A stretch of DNA of 47,235 nucleotides from Halocafeteria seosinensis. Its lineage: Eukaryota; Sar; Bigyra; Bicosoecida. Shown here piece by piece: positions 1 to 10,752 of this stretch. Each line of letters starts with the position of its first letter. Position 1 is the stretch's first letter. The translations under genes and the position numbers were made by a program. The stretch covers positions 1 through 47,235 of the forward strand of contig LVLI01000136.1 of assembly GCA_001687465.1 (NCBI GenBank), given 5' to 3'. The notes under the pieces are model-generated. The model ran no database searches. It saw nothing but the letters and a program-made list of their open reading frames with translations, and was not told where the DNA came from.

Positions 1-324
1 GAAGATCTGTTACACTGGTACCAAGGACAGCTAGGGAGGTATGAAACCATGGACGAGAATCAGAGAATCTTTTGTCGAATGGCCGACCAATTGGAGAATG
101 TTGTGAAACGGAGCCTGTCCGAATTCAATCGACAACATGAAATCACTCGGCAAGTTCTGTGGGATCGGCAACATATGCGCGAATTCAATAAAAGCGGAAG
201 AAAGGTCAGACCCTATGTGGAATTAACAAGGGAAGAAAAGGCTCGTTATCGAGAAATACTCAGCCGAAATAGGAAAGCTATTGCAATGGGGCAAAAAACA
301 GAATCATTGCTCGACCTGTTGTAA
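1..324 (+). CDS. C-terminal end of an unidentified ORF (continues left of window)
   Basis: The reading frame is open from base 1 to the TAA at 322-324. The first Met in the window, at base 49, is probably internal, because codons upstream of it (ending GRYET) are also open. The visible ~107 residues are highly charged, rich in Arg, Glu and Gln, and probably alpha-helical, with no signal peptide or membrane segment. I recognise no family. The stop codon is formed by the first bases of an 18-base A run, so the coding sequence runs straight into poly(A) with no 3' UTR. That is expected of a retroposed copy or the 3' end of a LINE-like element, but could be chance. It may be a host gene tail or a retroelement tail. 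Confidence 0.45.
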   Translation, partial: EDLLHWYQGQLGRYETMDENQRIFCRMADQLENVVKRSLSEFNRQHEITRQVLWDRQHMREFNKSGRKVRPYVELTREEKARYREILSRNRKAIAMGQKTESLLDLL

Positions 325-340
325 AAAAAAAAAAAAAAAA
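323..340 (+). repeat. Poly(A) run of 18 at the stop codon
   Basis: Eighteen uninterrupted A residues begin inside the TAA stop of the preceding ORF. A poly(A) tract fused directly to the end of an ORF suggests target-primed reverse transcription, but no target-site duplication can be tested because the 5' end lies outside the window. Confidence 0.7.
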
Positions 341-496
341 GAGGAAAGGGCTTGGGCACTGTGGCTACTGCATGTACTCATGATAAAATAAAAGCGAGTA
401 CATACAGACCAGTGCGAACCAAGTTTCATAACGATCACTGCAGCGACCCGTAATAAGGCTGCAAATCATGCTAGGTGGCTCAGCCACGTAGTTAAA

Positions 497-1726
497 TTAT
501 AGATAGATAGAGGTGGCAACACCTCGTCCCATGTAGTTAGCAAACTTACATCGGACATAAATTTTCACAACCCTAACCCAGATCGTCTGCTGACTGCAGC
601 CGCACATGTTCAAACAGGTTAAGCGACCCAAAGGATTAAACGCTTCGCTGGTTATCGTTTTCTGGTGGCACCGCCCCATGTGCAGATGCGATTTCTGGGA
701 CATGTGCCGGAACGCCTGGTCTGTTATCGTTGGTTGGTAGCATCCCGTCATAATCAGTTTCGTCACGCGCGAGAGATGCCCAAACGCTGCATCCGTGATC
801 GCCCGCTGCGTACAGTCCGTCATGTTGAGCTCGGCGACGCGGGACAAATGTGTGAACGCCGCATCTGTAATGGTCGATTGGTTGCAGAATTCTATACTTA
901 ACTGGGACACGTTCGACAAATGCCGGAAAGCAGCGTCTGTAATGCCCGTCTGACGACAAGCCGCCATGTTCAGGCGAGCCACGCCGGACAGGTGTCGAAG
1001 CCCATCATCTGTGATGGTTCGTTGGCAGCAGCCGGTTATACACAAGAAAGAAAGCTCGGACAGATGTGCGAACGCGGCATCTGTCAGCGTTGTTTGGCTA
1101 CATAAGGACATGTTTAGGTCTGTAACGTGCGATAGGTGCTGAAATGCGACATCCGTAATCGTCTTTTGATGACACCGCCGCATGCTAAGACGGACAACAC
1201 GGGAAAGATGCTGGAAAGATGCATCCGTTATCTTTTCTTGAAAGCATCCTTCCATGTTCAGTTCTCGCACGTTCGACAAACATGCAATACCTGCGTCCGT
1301 GAGTCGCTGGCAGAACGAGATGTCCAAAGTTACACAGCGTTGCAAATGAACGCAAACGTGATCCCGGATCTTTGTCCCACCGACTTGTATGCGCGTACTC
1401 ATATAAACCGCCGTTCGACGCAGTGTGCACGCATCTAGGTCGGCGATGCAAGGCATAATGTCAACCCCTTTAAAGTTGGTCAGCTGTCCGATCGAACGCC
1501 ATGTTTTTACAACACGATATGTGCGTGGCCACGGGAGATCAGCCAAAACACGGCTGTTCTCCCGTAGAACGTGACCCCAGTAGTGGATGTTCTCAGCGAT
1601 GTCGCTCAGGTCTCCCCAAAAATCCACATCAAAGAAACCAGGGTGCAGATGGGAGCGCCGCGGACGGAACAGTGCGGAGGGAGACGCCTTGGGGCGTCGG
1701 TGATGATACTGGTACCAAGTTGGCAA
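497..1726 (-). CDS. Cysteine-type leucine-rich repeat protein (10 repeats of 24 residues)
   Basis: This is an intronless 409-residue protein. After a ~140-residue N-terminal region with no recognised domain it carries ten consecutive 24-residue repeats, roughly residues 145-385. The consensus is ITDAAFxHLSxVxxLxMxxC followed by xQxT. The Cys and Gln near the end of each unit and the ITDAAF start are the hallmark of the Cys-containing LRR class (as in AMN1 and F-box/LRR proteins), which usually recognises protein partners. No clear F-box, signal peptide or membrane segment is visible. The repeats differ at many third positions, so this is an old array rather than a recent expansion. Similar ITDAAF-type repeats occur in protist and amoebal giant-virus LRR families, so a viral exchange origin is possible but unproven. 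Confidence 0.75.
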   Translation of the reverse strand: MPTWYQYHHRRPKASPSALFRPRRSHLHPGFFDVDFWGDLSDIAENIHYWGHVLRENSRVLADLPWPRTYRVVKTWRSIGQLTNFKGVDIMPCIADLDACTLRRTAVYMSTRIQVGGTKIRDHVCVHLQRCVTLDISFCQRLTDAGIACLSNVRELNMEGCFQEKITDASFQHLSRVVRLSMRRCHQKTITDVAFQHLSHVTDLNMSLCSQTTLTDAAFAHLSELSFLCITGCCQRTITDDGLRHLSGVARLNMAACRQTGITDAAFRHLSNVSQLSIEFCNQSTITDAAFTHLSRVAELNMTDCTQRAITDAAFGHLSRVTKLIMTGCYQPTITDQAFRHMSQKSHLHMGRCHQKTITSEAFNPLGRLTCLNMCGCSQQTIWVRVVKIYVRCKFANYMGRGVATSIYL

Positions 1727-1888
1727 CTACCAACGAGCAAGATAAATAACCGCGACGCGTTCAGTCATATCTCTCTGTTTAGGCAAAAAAAGCATGAACC
1801 TCGTTCGGCGGCTGACCAATGAAGCCAGATCAAAACATAACATAATGCTTCATTTAAGCACACCACCGAGTTCTAACCCACTTGTTTA

Positions 1889-1919
1889 ATGTATATGTGT
1901 GTATGTGTGTGTGTGTGTT
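1889..1919. repeat. GT/TG dinucleotide-rich microsatellite
   Basis: This is a short interrupted run of GT with TAT interruptions, in the ~370 bp between the LRR gene and the methyltransferase pseudogene. Apart from the two microsatellites here I see nothing functional in this spacer. Confidence 0.7.
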
Positions 1920-1981
1920 TTGCGGGAAGCCCGTGGGTTACAAATTCTTGAGGGTGCTTGTGGTGTTTGCACAATAGCCTT

Positions 1982-2007
1982 ATCATCATCATCATCATCA
2001 TCATCAC
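1982..2007. repeat. ATC trinucleotide microsatellite
   Basis: This is a run of about eight ATC/TCA units. Read on the minus strand it encodes an Asp run in a spurious ORF that overlaps the 3' end of the methyltransferase pseudogene. Confidence 0.85.
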
Positions 2008-2096
2008 CGTCATTCTGTTCCGGTTCCGGGTTCCCTTCGATAACCTGTTGCAATCGCACAGGTATCATCTCAACCCATCCATCCAATGCGTGAGGC

Positions 2097-2778
2097 CTAA
2101 CCGAGAAAGAAGGAAGGATCGTTTCTCGCTTTCGCAAAGTGTTTGGTCGCTTTATTGGTTTGGAATGAACGCTTGTTGATTCGTTCAAACACCAAAAGGT
2201 TGCGCCGAAACCATGGGAATGAAGAGGCTTGCCGCAACCGTTGCGTGGTATCTGTCTGAAACCGGAGTCCTCTTTTTTCTAACTCGTGTATCTACTGATG
2301 CTCGGGGCGGCAGGCAACATGTCCGAGGCCAAACTGAAAGGGCGTGGCTCCCGAAAAGACCAGACATCGTTGCGTTTTGCTGGCCAAAATAGTAAACAAA
2401 GCAGAATGATGCTCACGGGCGATATGTTCACTCACCTCCACACATATGACGACGTCATATGCGCGTAGAAGACGTGGGTCGTCTGTCGTCCCATCCGACC
2501 TACAAACGTCCGCGTCAATGAGTTTCGAGCCGGGTTCGCCATGCCAAAACCGTTGCATCCGCACATCGGGCTCAATGCCATGCACAATTTCATACCCTGC
2601 TTTATTGAATGGCTTCAGATAAAGCCCACATCCACAGCCCACATCCAAAATGGTTCGATGGGGCCCTGATCGAAATTCGTACACCAATTGTTGACTGAGA
2701 GGCTCGTCACGCTCTGTGTCGATGTTCTGGAATGTCCCCTCTGATATCGGCGTATTGGTTCAACCATTGGTGCTCCAT
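2097..2778 (-). pseudogene. Class I SAM-dependent methyltransferase, broken by a frameshift and a nonsense codon
   Basis: The frame from 2687 to 2292 holds motif I of a Rossmann-fold methyltransferase, ILDVGCGCG, an acidic motif II-like IEPD, and YDVVICVEVSEH, the motif seen in UbiG/Methyltransf_11-like enzymes. A natural start (ATG at 2778, MEHQWLNQYADIRGD) is in a different frame, so one indel lies near 2715-2745. The central frame stops at a TAG (2292-2294), yet continues past it for ~64 codons with a sensible family C-terminus (ELEKRGL, LRQASSFPWFRRNLLVFE) to a TAG at 2097. The length without the two lesions would be about 225 residues, normal for the family. The reading is a recently inactivated gene; assembly error cannot be excluded. 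The substrate is unknown. Confidence 0.7.
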
Positions 2779-3412
2779 GGTGCTTGCGATGTGAACTTAC
2801 ACCGCTTGAACCTATCACAGGAAGTATGTATTTGCTCACTTCACTCAACATGCGAGTGATCACAACAACGACAACAATAAAAAAGCAGGGACGCTTTAAG
2901 TTTGACAAAAACAAGGCATTTCGATTCGATTCAATTCCGAGAAAAAATGTCTATGTATAAAAATTCGTCGTTTTCATCTCTTGTCTCGCAACGTACACAT
3001 CCCATTTTGTTGAATAAGGCATCGAACGGAAACGTCACGAACACATTCCTAGAACAATCCCAAAAAGCGTCCAAGCAGCACGTCATGACTCATAAGATCG
3101 CCCTAGTATTATTGGGAATTCACTTATGGACACTTCCCAAGTTATTGAATAAAACGTTGTGCCAACAGTACTCACGAACCAAAAAGATAACGGTACACCG
3201 ATATACAAGAACAGATCAATAGCATTCTTGGGTATCTTGGGTTGCTAGTGTATAGGGCGATTCGTATTTATCCAATGGTACAGGGGGTAAATGGAGCGCC
3301 TTCCAACTACAAAAACCAGGATACTGGTATTGCGAGCTAGGTCGCGAAATTGCCTCGCATTGCTCTCCTCTCGAAAAGTGAAAGCCAAAGACAGAGGGGC
3401 ATGTCTACAACA
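2779..3412. other. Intergenic stretch without a supportable gene
   Basis: About 630 bp between two minus-strand genes. A 106-codon plus-strand ORF at 2902-3222 has no recognisable domain and ordinary low-complexity composition; I do not call it a gene. I see nothing else here. Confidence 0.5.
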
Positions 3413-5095
3413 TCATTCATGGTCTTCTTCGTCATCAGTCTCCACCTCAAGGCTCGAGCGCTGCTGAACTACTCTGGGTGGTCGTTGTACTAGTAGGACT
3501 TTCATTACGGGTCTCTGGGGAGGTGGTGGAGACCCCGACTGCGTTGCCGTAGGGCTGGGAGAAGACGATGGGGTCGATGAAGGAGTAGCACTTGTAGAGC
3601 TAGCTGATGAGGGGCTTCTAGAACTTGTAGGCGTTTTCGTAGAAGACCTTGTTTCCGTTGAGGTTTTCGTCATTGTTTGTGATGGCGTTTTTGTGCTAGA
3701 CCTTGTCCCAGTGCTTGTCTTAGAAGTCGTTGGCGTACTGGAAGCCGTTATACTTGCAGTTTCTGCAGGTGTTGGACTTGGACTGGCACTTGGAGATGGC
3801 AATTGGAATCGCAGTATAGGCAAAGTATCGTTACCATTGATGAACCAGGTGTTGTCATCCCATCGCTGGATCCCATTGTGATGAAATAATTGACCTCGAA
3901 TTTTCGACAAGTCGTTTGAAGTCCCAGTTTCGTTGAGATGATTCCCATTTTTTTCGCCAACGATTTTTCCTTGGTCTTTCCCATTGTACACCGAATATTT
4001 GGTATGAACAGTGTGTCCTTGGAAATCGGATTCAATACTTCCTATAATTCCACCAGCATCTACGCGTTTCACAACACCAGATGCATATGTATTGGTAACA
4101 TGCACATCGCCAAAGTCCCCGCTTCCACCACAGCATCCTCCTGTATCTCCCCCTGTAATCCCTCCTGCGTGTCGGCCATCAATACCTCCTTGTGTATAGC
4201 AATCTATGATATTTACTTCAGCCTCATTCATCGCTGCATTATCTCCACATATTCCACCACCATTATCTGCCGATATTTGTCCAGTACTATAACATTCATG
4301 TATATGAATATATCCTTGATTGTTACCCGCACCAAAACCCACAATACCACCGCCATTGTCAGCCGTAATATCTCCTATGGAATAGGATTGCCTGATATAC
4401 ACCTTAGCATTCTCCTGACCGGCCATTTGCCCACAAATGCCCCCTGCATCATCTACTTCAATATTGCCCGTGGAGTAACAATTTGTTATATTGACTATCC
4501 CATCATTGTATCCCACTCGTTGTCCTGTGATACCACCTGCTCCCCGTTGGAGTCCCCAACCTATGCTCCCTGTCGAATACGAATTCAAAATCAGGATCTG
4601 TCCACCAATATTACCACTTTTGGAACCGCATATTCCTCCTGCGTTACTGCGGATATCTCCTGTGGAACTACAGGAATCAACGATAAAATATTTCTGTTCC
4701 CCCTGAACAATAAATCCACCCCTACCGGCAACTGTTCCATTCCTGATATGGACATTCTTAATCAAAGGGGCTTTAGCAAACGTTGTCACGTCACCATTAT
4801 GAACTGTGAATAACCCATCAAAACCACTAATACCACCTAAGTCAATGTAAGACGTTGTATCATCCGCTGTGCTGCCACCGTCGAAAATCTCATCCGCAAG
4901 TAGGGAGATAAAAGTATCTGATGCATATCCCTCAGTTTTCCAATGCAACACACTGCAATTCATCTCAAACAAATTCTTCCCCGGTATATAACGAAAGCAC
5001 CTTTGCCTCCGATTAATAATACTGTTTCGCAGATCACGCGAAGCAACCATCGGATGAACGAATAAAAATGTGGCGGCTGCAGTCAATACAGTCAT
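3413..5095 (-). CDS. Secreted GLUG-repeat protein with Ser/Thr-rich tail
   Basis: I start this at the Met at 5095, giving ~560 residues, because it begins a hydrophobic signal peptide (VLTAAATFLFVHPMVAS) followed by a region that aligns with the N-terminus of the paralogue at 13905. The frame stays open to 5848, so a longer form is possible. About seven tandem GLUG-type repeats (GGICG ... NCYSTGxI, roughly residues 130-370) predict a right-handed beta-helix or beta-solenoid. A tail rich in Ser, Thr and Pro follows, typical of O-glycosylated cell-wall or mucin-like stalks, and the protein ends acidic (TDDEEDHE). Unlike its paralogue it has no Kelch domain. The role is probably cell surface, adhesion or wall matrix; this is inferred, not shown. 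Confidence 0.7.
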   Translation of the reverse strand: MTVLTAAATFLFVHPMVASRDLRNSIINRRQRCFRYIPGKNLFEMNCSVLHWKTEGYASDTFISLLADEIFDGGSTADDTTSYIDLGGISGFDGLFTVHNGDVTTFAKAPLIKNVHIRNGTVAGRGGFIVQGEQKYFIVDSCSSTGDIRSNAGGICGSKSGNIGGQILILNSYSTGSIGWGLQRGAGGITGQRVGYNDGIVNITNCYSTGNIEVDDAGGICGQMAGQENAKVYIRQSYSIGDITADNGGGIVGFGAGNNQGYIHIHECYSTGQISADNGGGICGDNAAMNEAEVNIIDCYTQGGIDGRHAGGITGGDTGGCCGGSGDFGDVHVTNTYASGVVKRVDAGGIIGSIESDFQGHTVHTKYSVYNGKDQGKIVGEKNGNHLNETGTSNDLSKIRGQLFHHNGIQRWDDNTWFINGNDTLPILRFQLPSPSASPSPTPAETASITASSTPTTSKTSTGTRSSTKTPSQTMTKTSTETRSSTKTPTSSRSPSSASSTSATPSSTPSSSPSPTATQSGSPPPPQRPVMKVLLVQRPPRVVQQRSSLEVETDDEEDHE

Positions 5096-6081
5096 TGATG
5101 GCGTATGGCGTCGAGGCAGGTCTTGAATGCTTTGTTTCCTGACATTGAGAGCAGTGGCTTTCCTCGGTCCATGCAGCGTATGCCTGCGTTGACCTTCCAC
5201 ACGCTTCGAATCGTTAGTCTCGTCGCCCCCGCTCTTCATTGACGGAAGAGCCAAAGTGCGGAGTGCCAGAGTTAAAGTAACCAGTATAAACAAGCGTACT
5301 CCGTTGACGTTTGCCCAACCGCAACAGACGTCGTGTGAACCACGAGTGACATTGCAGAGATCGTTTAGCGATTCCTCTGCCTCCAACGTGGCGGACAGTA
5401 TGGGGGATACCACATATGCCAGAATAAAGATTATGTGCCCGAAAACCATTGTCTCATGCGTTCTGCATCGCATAAAGAGGCGTGAAATTCGCATGCTGCA
5501 GGGTTCTGGTGCTGTGGTGACTGTTGCACTTGGCAGCGTAGTATTCGCAGCGAACAATTCCCGTCTATACACAATCTCCCCACGTCCCTGTATTTCCATT
5601 CCTCTTCCGTATTGACTCTTCGACGGAACGGAGCTCAGACCTAGGCATAGCCAGGGTTCAAAAACCGAAGACTGGTTGAAAGCAGATGCTTCCGTCATGC
5701 TGCTTGGAAGGCACGGACACGTAGGGTAAAGCAAATGGAGTACCTGTCTGTTTGATGGCTGGCGCTTTCTTTCGCTTGCACGAGTGCAGAGTCGTTCCTG
5801 TTTAACTATCCCGGAGCCGCGTGTAATTTGAAGCAAATCTTCCGCCACAGGTGGGGGAGGCCAAGGGGTCCCCCTTTGTCCGAACTGCCGCTTTGTCTCC
5901 CGCGACCACGATCTTTTTCGTGCAGCCTTCTAACAGCTTTTCTTGTTTGTATGGTTGTAGCTGAGTTGACAGTTCTGTTGTTGCACGAGAGTGCCACACG
6001 TAGACTCTATACTGATACTGAATAAAAGAGGGAAATCAGCACAACGTGTGGTGGCAGTAGCAAAAAACCAGGTCATCCAGC
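5096..6081. other. Upstream region between two divergent genes
   Basis: The minus-strand frame of the GLUG gene remains open for 251 further codons to 5848. It contains hydrophobic runs, but nothing matches the paralogue, so I treat it as 5' leader or an uncertain N-terminal extension. The interval must also hold the divergent promoters of the GLUG gene and the Crinkler-like gene. No specific promoter element could be identified. Confidence 0.4.
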
Positions 6082-9000
6082 ATGCTGCGTCGAAGCTGTG
6101 GCAGTGCGAATCTGGCGCAGCAGCTATATAGCACTGCATTTTCTAGTAAATCCAAATTCCGGGGGCTTGCTTCTATCAATTCTGGACGGAGCATTGTCAG
6201 CGGCCAACCTTACTTCGGTGGACTCAGGGGTAATGGTCTCCAGAGTGCAGGGACACAAGGCTTCTTCTTCTTTCCTACCCCCATACCGGGGACAAGAATG
6301 ATAGTTACTCAGAACCTGACAACACCGTTGCGTGCGGCGTGCGATGCGTCATACTGGTATCGATCACTCGGACAAAGTTCCCATCTTTCATTGGATGCGT
6401 ATGTGGCGTCGTTCACTTCCAAAGCTGACGTGGAGAATGAGGGACATGGAAAGGAGTCAGTGGACCATCCCCCTTCAACATCGGGAGACAAGCGTAAGTG
6501 ACCGATTCATACTGTACTTTGTAATGGTTTGGTTTATTCAACGGGTACCACAGGCCACGAAGCACTACTCGAATGGGTAGAGCAAGCAGAAGAACTGCCA
6601 AAAGACGAGAAAGAGGCTTGTTTGCAGGAAATTAAGGAGGGGAATCTTGAATTCGGAAGAGCGCCATTCAACACGAAGGAGGACACACAGTCGTTTTTCA
6701 GAGCAATGCTCCAGAATGCTGACATAGGAAACTATGTAGGAGCAATTACGTTTGCAGAAAGCCAAAAGTATATGCCTATGGAATCCAGTACGGGTAAGGA
6801 CATTGTCACGGGACATGTTGCAGCCTTGCGTTCTCTACGCATAGTTTAACAATGTCTCAACCATTAGAACATGTATTGACGCGGTATGTGTTTGACTGCT
6901 TTTCAATGTTTTCTTTGCGCAGGTACGAATACTCCTGTTTTGACCACATCTTCATCGTTCGGTAAGTAAAATTGTGCGTGGATGTATGTAGGTTGCGTTG
7001 TACAACCGTCTGTGCATACATACAGCAAATTGGAAGAATTCTACGATTAGCCTGTCCGACGGTACCCGAATTACCCCGTATATTGATGCTTCCTTCCAGA
7101 ACCGAGAGGAGCAACTGGTGTCTCTTCGCAGAATGATTCAGAAAGCGAATGCAATGGTGACGGACAGGTTCTACGAGTTTCCGGCAGCTGCCCAAAGCTG
7201 GGGTACCGGCAAAACCCAACTCTTCACTCACGGGATTGCAGCGTATTTGTGCCACTCTCCTCCAAAGGATAAAGGTGGAAATATCCTTCCATTCATCCAC
7301 TGTTACTATGATTTGTCGAAGCTAGACGGATGGGAGGATTTACGCTCGGGTATGGAACGGAACATTTTCTGATACGCTCGAATATAATTCCTCATTTGTT
7401 GTTTTTGGGACACAGCCGAGAGAATAGTGATTGGATTAGTAGAATCGATTTCAAATTCACGAGTACCCTATATCGAAAGCGGTGAGGAGGTAACGGCACC
7501 GAACGTTCAATTTCGGAATTTGCTAAATGAAAAGGAAAAGGCCGATATCCGGAAGACTACTCTCGACCGTCTGGAGAAAGAGGGACTGTTAGACTTCCAG
7601 TATGATGTCACCAGTGGCGTTAGTGATAAAAAGTACGAGCATGATCAGAGGATCTTGAAGCTCTGTGGTGACGTAATTGGATCTGAGTTCTCAAGGGTGT
7701 TAAAGAATAAGTATGAGGCTTTCAGAGTGTTCCTCGTGTTTGATGAATTCGATAGCGTAGCTGGGACGAAGCATACGTCGGATGGCTATGTGAATCCAGG
7801 AGTTATTTACATGTGGTGGCATTGTGCTGTTGCACTTTCCCAGACTGTTGCATTGTCCCAGAATGGGGCGTTTCTCTCTTCAATCATAGGGAAACTTCCC
7901 GATCTCCTTAGGGTGTCCGAAGGTGGATACTTCCGGTCCGTTAGTGTGGCGACTCAGTCCCCAGATAATTCTGAGTTAAGACATGTGTATCTGAACACCT
8001 TGAATAGAACTCATATTGGCGAAATCATTCGGAAGGACGGACGCATTCCGCACGCTTTCCAAGAAAAGGCCGCTGTAGCTATTCACGCTATGACGGCTGG
8101 TGTTCCCCGCTTCGCATCGTGGGCTTTAAGTAAAATTACTGAGGCGTTCTCTAACAGATCTCTTGCGAATATTAATCCCCCTCTCGAGCATATCGGCTCG
8201 AGTAACCGGCTCGGGACATACGTTGTGGGAATAGCGAAGAGTCTCAAGGGCCAACCCGAGAGTTTTGTGGCGACTGCGATGGTTTGGTTGTTGGGGATAC
8301 GCAAAACCCCCGGTTGTTTACTGAGTGAAGAGGGCCAGTTCGCTCCTGAACCGGCTCGGGTTAATAGCATTGTGCGACGCGGTTTTCGTCCTTTTATCGA
8401 TTGGTGCCGATTTTTCAATTTTTACGTTGACTATAATGACGCGCAACCGTACATGCTTACCTTGAATTTTCCCCCTCTTCTGGCCTCCAAACTATGGAAT
8501 GAAGCAGAGGACCACTTAACTCCTTTGACCCAAAAAACGGAGGTAGAGAGGCAAGTGTACAAGGAGAGAGCACGTTTCGTTACCAAGTGCCTTATGTCGC
8601 TAGGAGATTCCCCCATTAGTGTTGGAAATGATTTTGATAATGATATGGACTCGTTGTTGCAATTGTGGGACCCTCAAGCAGAAACCTCATCTACAGCCCA
8701 GCCGGGGGAGGGGTACGATTTCGAACGAGCGCTGTTTCAACTGATGCATTTGAGGCTATTGGGTGAGAGTTTTCCTGATGAAAGCAGACATGTAGCTTCG
8801 GTATTGCCTATTCCTCTCTCTATAAGACGGAAAACAGGTCAAGGTTTACTGTATTCTCCTTGGGGTGTCCGTGTGATGCGACTGCCGCAATTTGTCATTG
8901 AGAACGAGGGGAATCAGGAGAGTCTCAATGAGGCGTTGCGCCTTTTATCACCTTCCCCTTTCCTAGCTCCTGGCGAGTCTATTCCTCGTGTGCATATAGA

Positions 9001-9805
9001 TCATTGGGATCGTATTTGGGGAGTAATTAAGGGGTACAAAAACGTGGTGTTGAAACCGGGTGATGGGTCTGTAGGTGCTGATTTCACTTTCTACTTGCCG
9101 CCGAACCTTTGGGCATACCAGGTGAAGCTGCTTAAAGAAGACTTATCGTTGGATCAACTTTTCAGTGAGTTTGAAAGGGCTTTACCTGAACGACTCCGTG
9201 AGGCTTCTAAGGGGGTTAATAAGATATTCGTAGTTGCCTCCAAGACCTTGCTACATAAGGACGTGGTGTCTACACATTTTGAGGAAGAATCCATTGGTTT
9301 CGTTATGAGGCCGGAGACGATAATTAAGCTTCAGCCAGACCTCGAAAATGTAGATGAGTGCACCATTGTGCTTCTTCGCGGGCCAGACTTACAAACGCTA
9401 AAAATGTGTGACGTAACGAGCGTCCAGACGGTTTTGTCTGATTTGTACTTCACGACGCTTGCTGCCAGAGAAGCTCACACGCTCACTGAATTCACAGCGG
9501 TCCATCAGCAGATGGTATCCCGCAAGACGTATCCGAAGCCGGTAGGTGGAACAAGACATATTCGTACATTACAGAGTTCTCAATTAGGTCCGAGTAACTA
9601 CTCGGCCAATCAATTAGTGACTGCATTCAAGAATGGCCTCATGGACGAGGCTCGTGTTCGTGAGGTACTGGAGGGGCGGCTCATGGATCTCGGGGGCAAT
9701 ATATATACTAATCGTGGAACGCGCAGAACCTTACCCGGTCTAGAGAAGGAAATACAGCGGAAAAAAAGACAAATCAAAGCACGTAAACCCGGCAACAAGC
9801 GTTGA
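6082..9805 (+). CDS. Crinkler-like P-loop NTPase fused to PD-(D/E)XK nuclease domain (5 exons)
   Basis: Exons 6082-6493, 6554-6793, 6923-6961, 7026-7349 and 7416-9805 join in phase through GT-AG introns of 60, 129, 64 and 66 bp, giving 1134 residues. The N-terminus (MLRRSCGSANLAQQ) resembles an organelle presequence; no LFLAK header is seen. A P-loop-like SWGTGKT lies near residues 288-294, with Gln in place of the first Ala/Gly of Walker A. Walker B (FLVFDEFDS) is near residue 445. Near residues 890-906 the GADF strand followed by AYQVK matches the D...(D/E/Q)xK core of restriction-type nucleases. The NTPase-nuclease order is that of Crinkler (CR) effectors, which act on host nuclei or in inter-organism conflict. 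The C-terminus is Lys/Arg-rich (KKRQIKARKPGNKR), a possible nuclear signal. Function here is inferred from architecture. Confidence 0.7.
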
Positions 9806-9954
9806 AACGTCACCTCTGTGGAGAGGTGTTGGTAGCTCCCTTGGTCCTTTTTCCGAAAGCGAGAGAGATCAGATTGGTTGGTTGGTACTTCCCAAGTAAG
9901 CCCCCCTTCGCCGAAGCAAGCAACCAAGCCTGGCAATACCTAGGTTGTTCTCCG

Positions 9955-9980
9955 CTCCGCTCCCCGGGGGGGGAGCGGAG
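9955..9980. terminator. GC hairpin downstream of the Crinkler-like gene
   Basis: An 11-bp perfect inverted repeat (CTCCGCTCCCC and its complement) encloses a four-G loop about 150 bp after the stop codon. It is stable on paper, but eukaryotic polymerase II termination does not need such a stem, so the role is unknown. Confidence 0.4.
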
Positions 9981-10346
9981 AGGCCCGCGAATCCGCTCTC
10001 CGCGCATTTTTGCAGTATCTACAGAATACCGCGCGTTTTGAATGCCGAAATGAAGTCCAATTGCATCGCATTGTGTATTCGTTTTCACTACTTCCTACGT
10101 GTAGACTGCCTCTTCGGCATTCCAAAACGCATAAATGGTCAAGTATCACCCGCCATGTGCGAAATCAATTGATTTCGCAAAATGCCGATTTAAATATAAA
10201 AAAATAATATATAATCGAATTATAAATTAAAACTTTTTGCTTTTTTTTTTCAATTACTCGCTCTGTTCTCCTTACCTTCTTCAACACACACTAGATTATA
10301 TTTTAATTTACTGAAAGGGACAAAAATATATTAGTTCGTCCATCCC

Positions 10347-10752
10347 CCTGTTTTTCTCCTTGTTTGAGCTCTATACTTTCACATAATATTAGTCACTCCC
10401 TAAAGCCCATTTTACATTGAATAATTATATTTTTATTCAATTTAAATTCTTGCTCCCCTGCGAAATCAAGATAATATCCTTTAGGGAGCAAAAAATATTT
10501 TAATCTATGCCCTCTCCTACACAACAAACAAAAGTTCCCTGCTTTGTAGGAGAGCAAAAAGAGCAGAAATTTCTAACTTTTTTTTTATATAGACATAGAA
10601 AAAGAGTAGACTCTCTTCTTCTTTGTGTACATATAAATTTCTAAAATTTTTTGTTTTTTTTTGCTTTTTTTGCTCCATATAGTATATTATCCCTGTTCTG
10701 TCCGAGAGCAGAAAATTATTTCTTGCTTCTTTTCTGCTCTCCTTCCTCTTGT
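10347..10752. repeat. AT-rich tandem unit, copy 1 (406 bp)
   Basis: This is the first of two near-identical units in a block (about 10180-11195) much richer in A and T than its surroundings. The unit starts at CCTGTTTTTCTCCTTGTT. Within it are three internal inverted repeats: TTGCTCCC with GGGAGCAA, CTCTCCTAC with GTAGGAGAG, and GAGAGCAGAAAA with TTTTCTGCTCTC. It has no coding potential. The stretch from 9981 to 10346 holds no gene. Confidence 0.8.

Noticed and set aside
1886-2188. 100-codon minus-strand ORF with an Asp run
   Set aside because: The Asp run comes from the ATC microsatellite and the rest overlaps the methyltransferase pseudogene in another frame.
2097-2778. A non-standard genetic code with TAG read as an amino acid
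   Set aside because: Intact genes in the window end at TAA, TAG and TGA without meaningful coding beyond, and the same pseudogene also has a frameshift.
3938-4813. 291-codon plus-strand ORF
   Set aside because: It lies fully antisense to the GLUG repeats and its periodic Ile/Ser/Cys pattern is the complement of those repeats.
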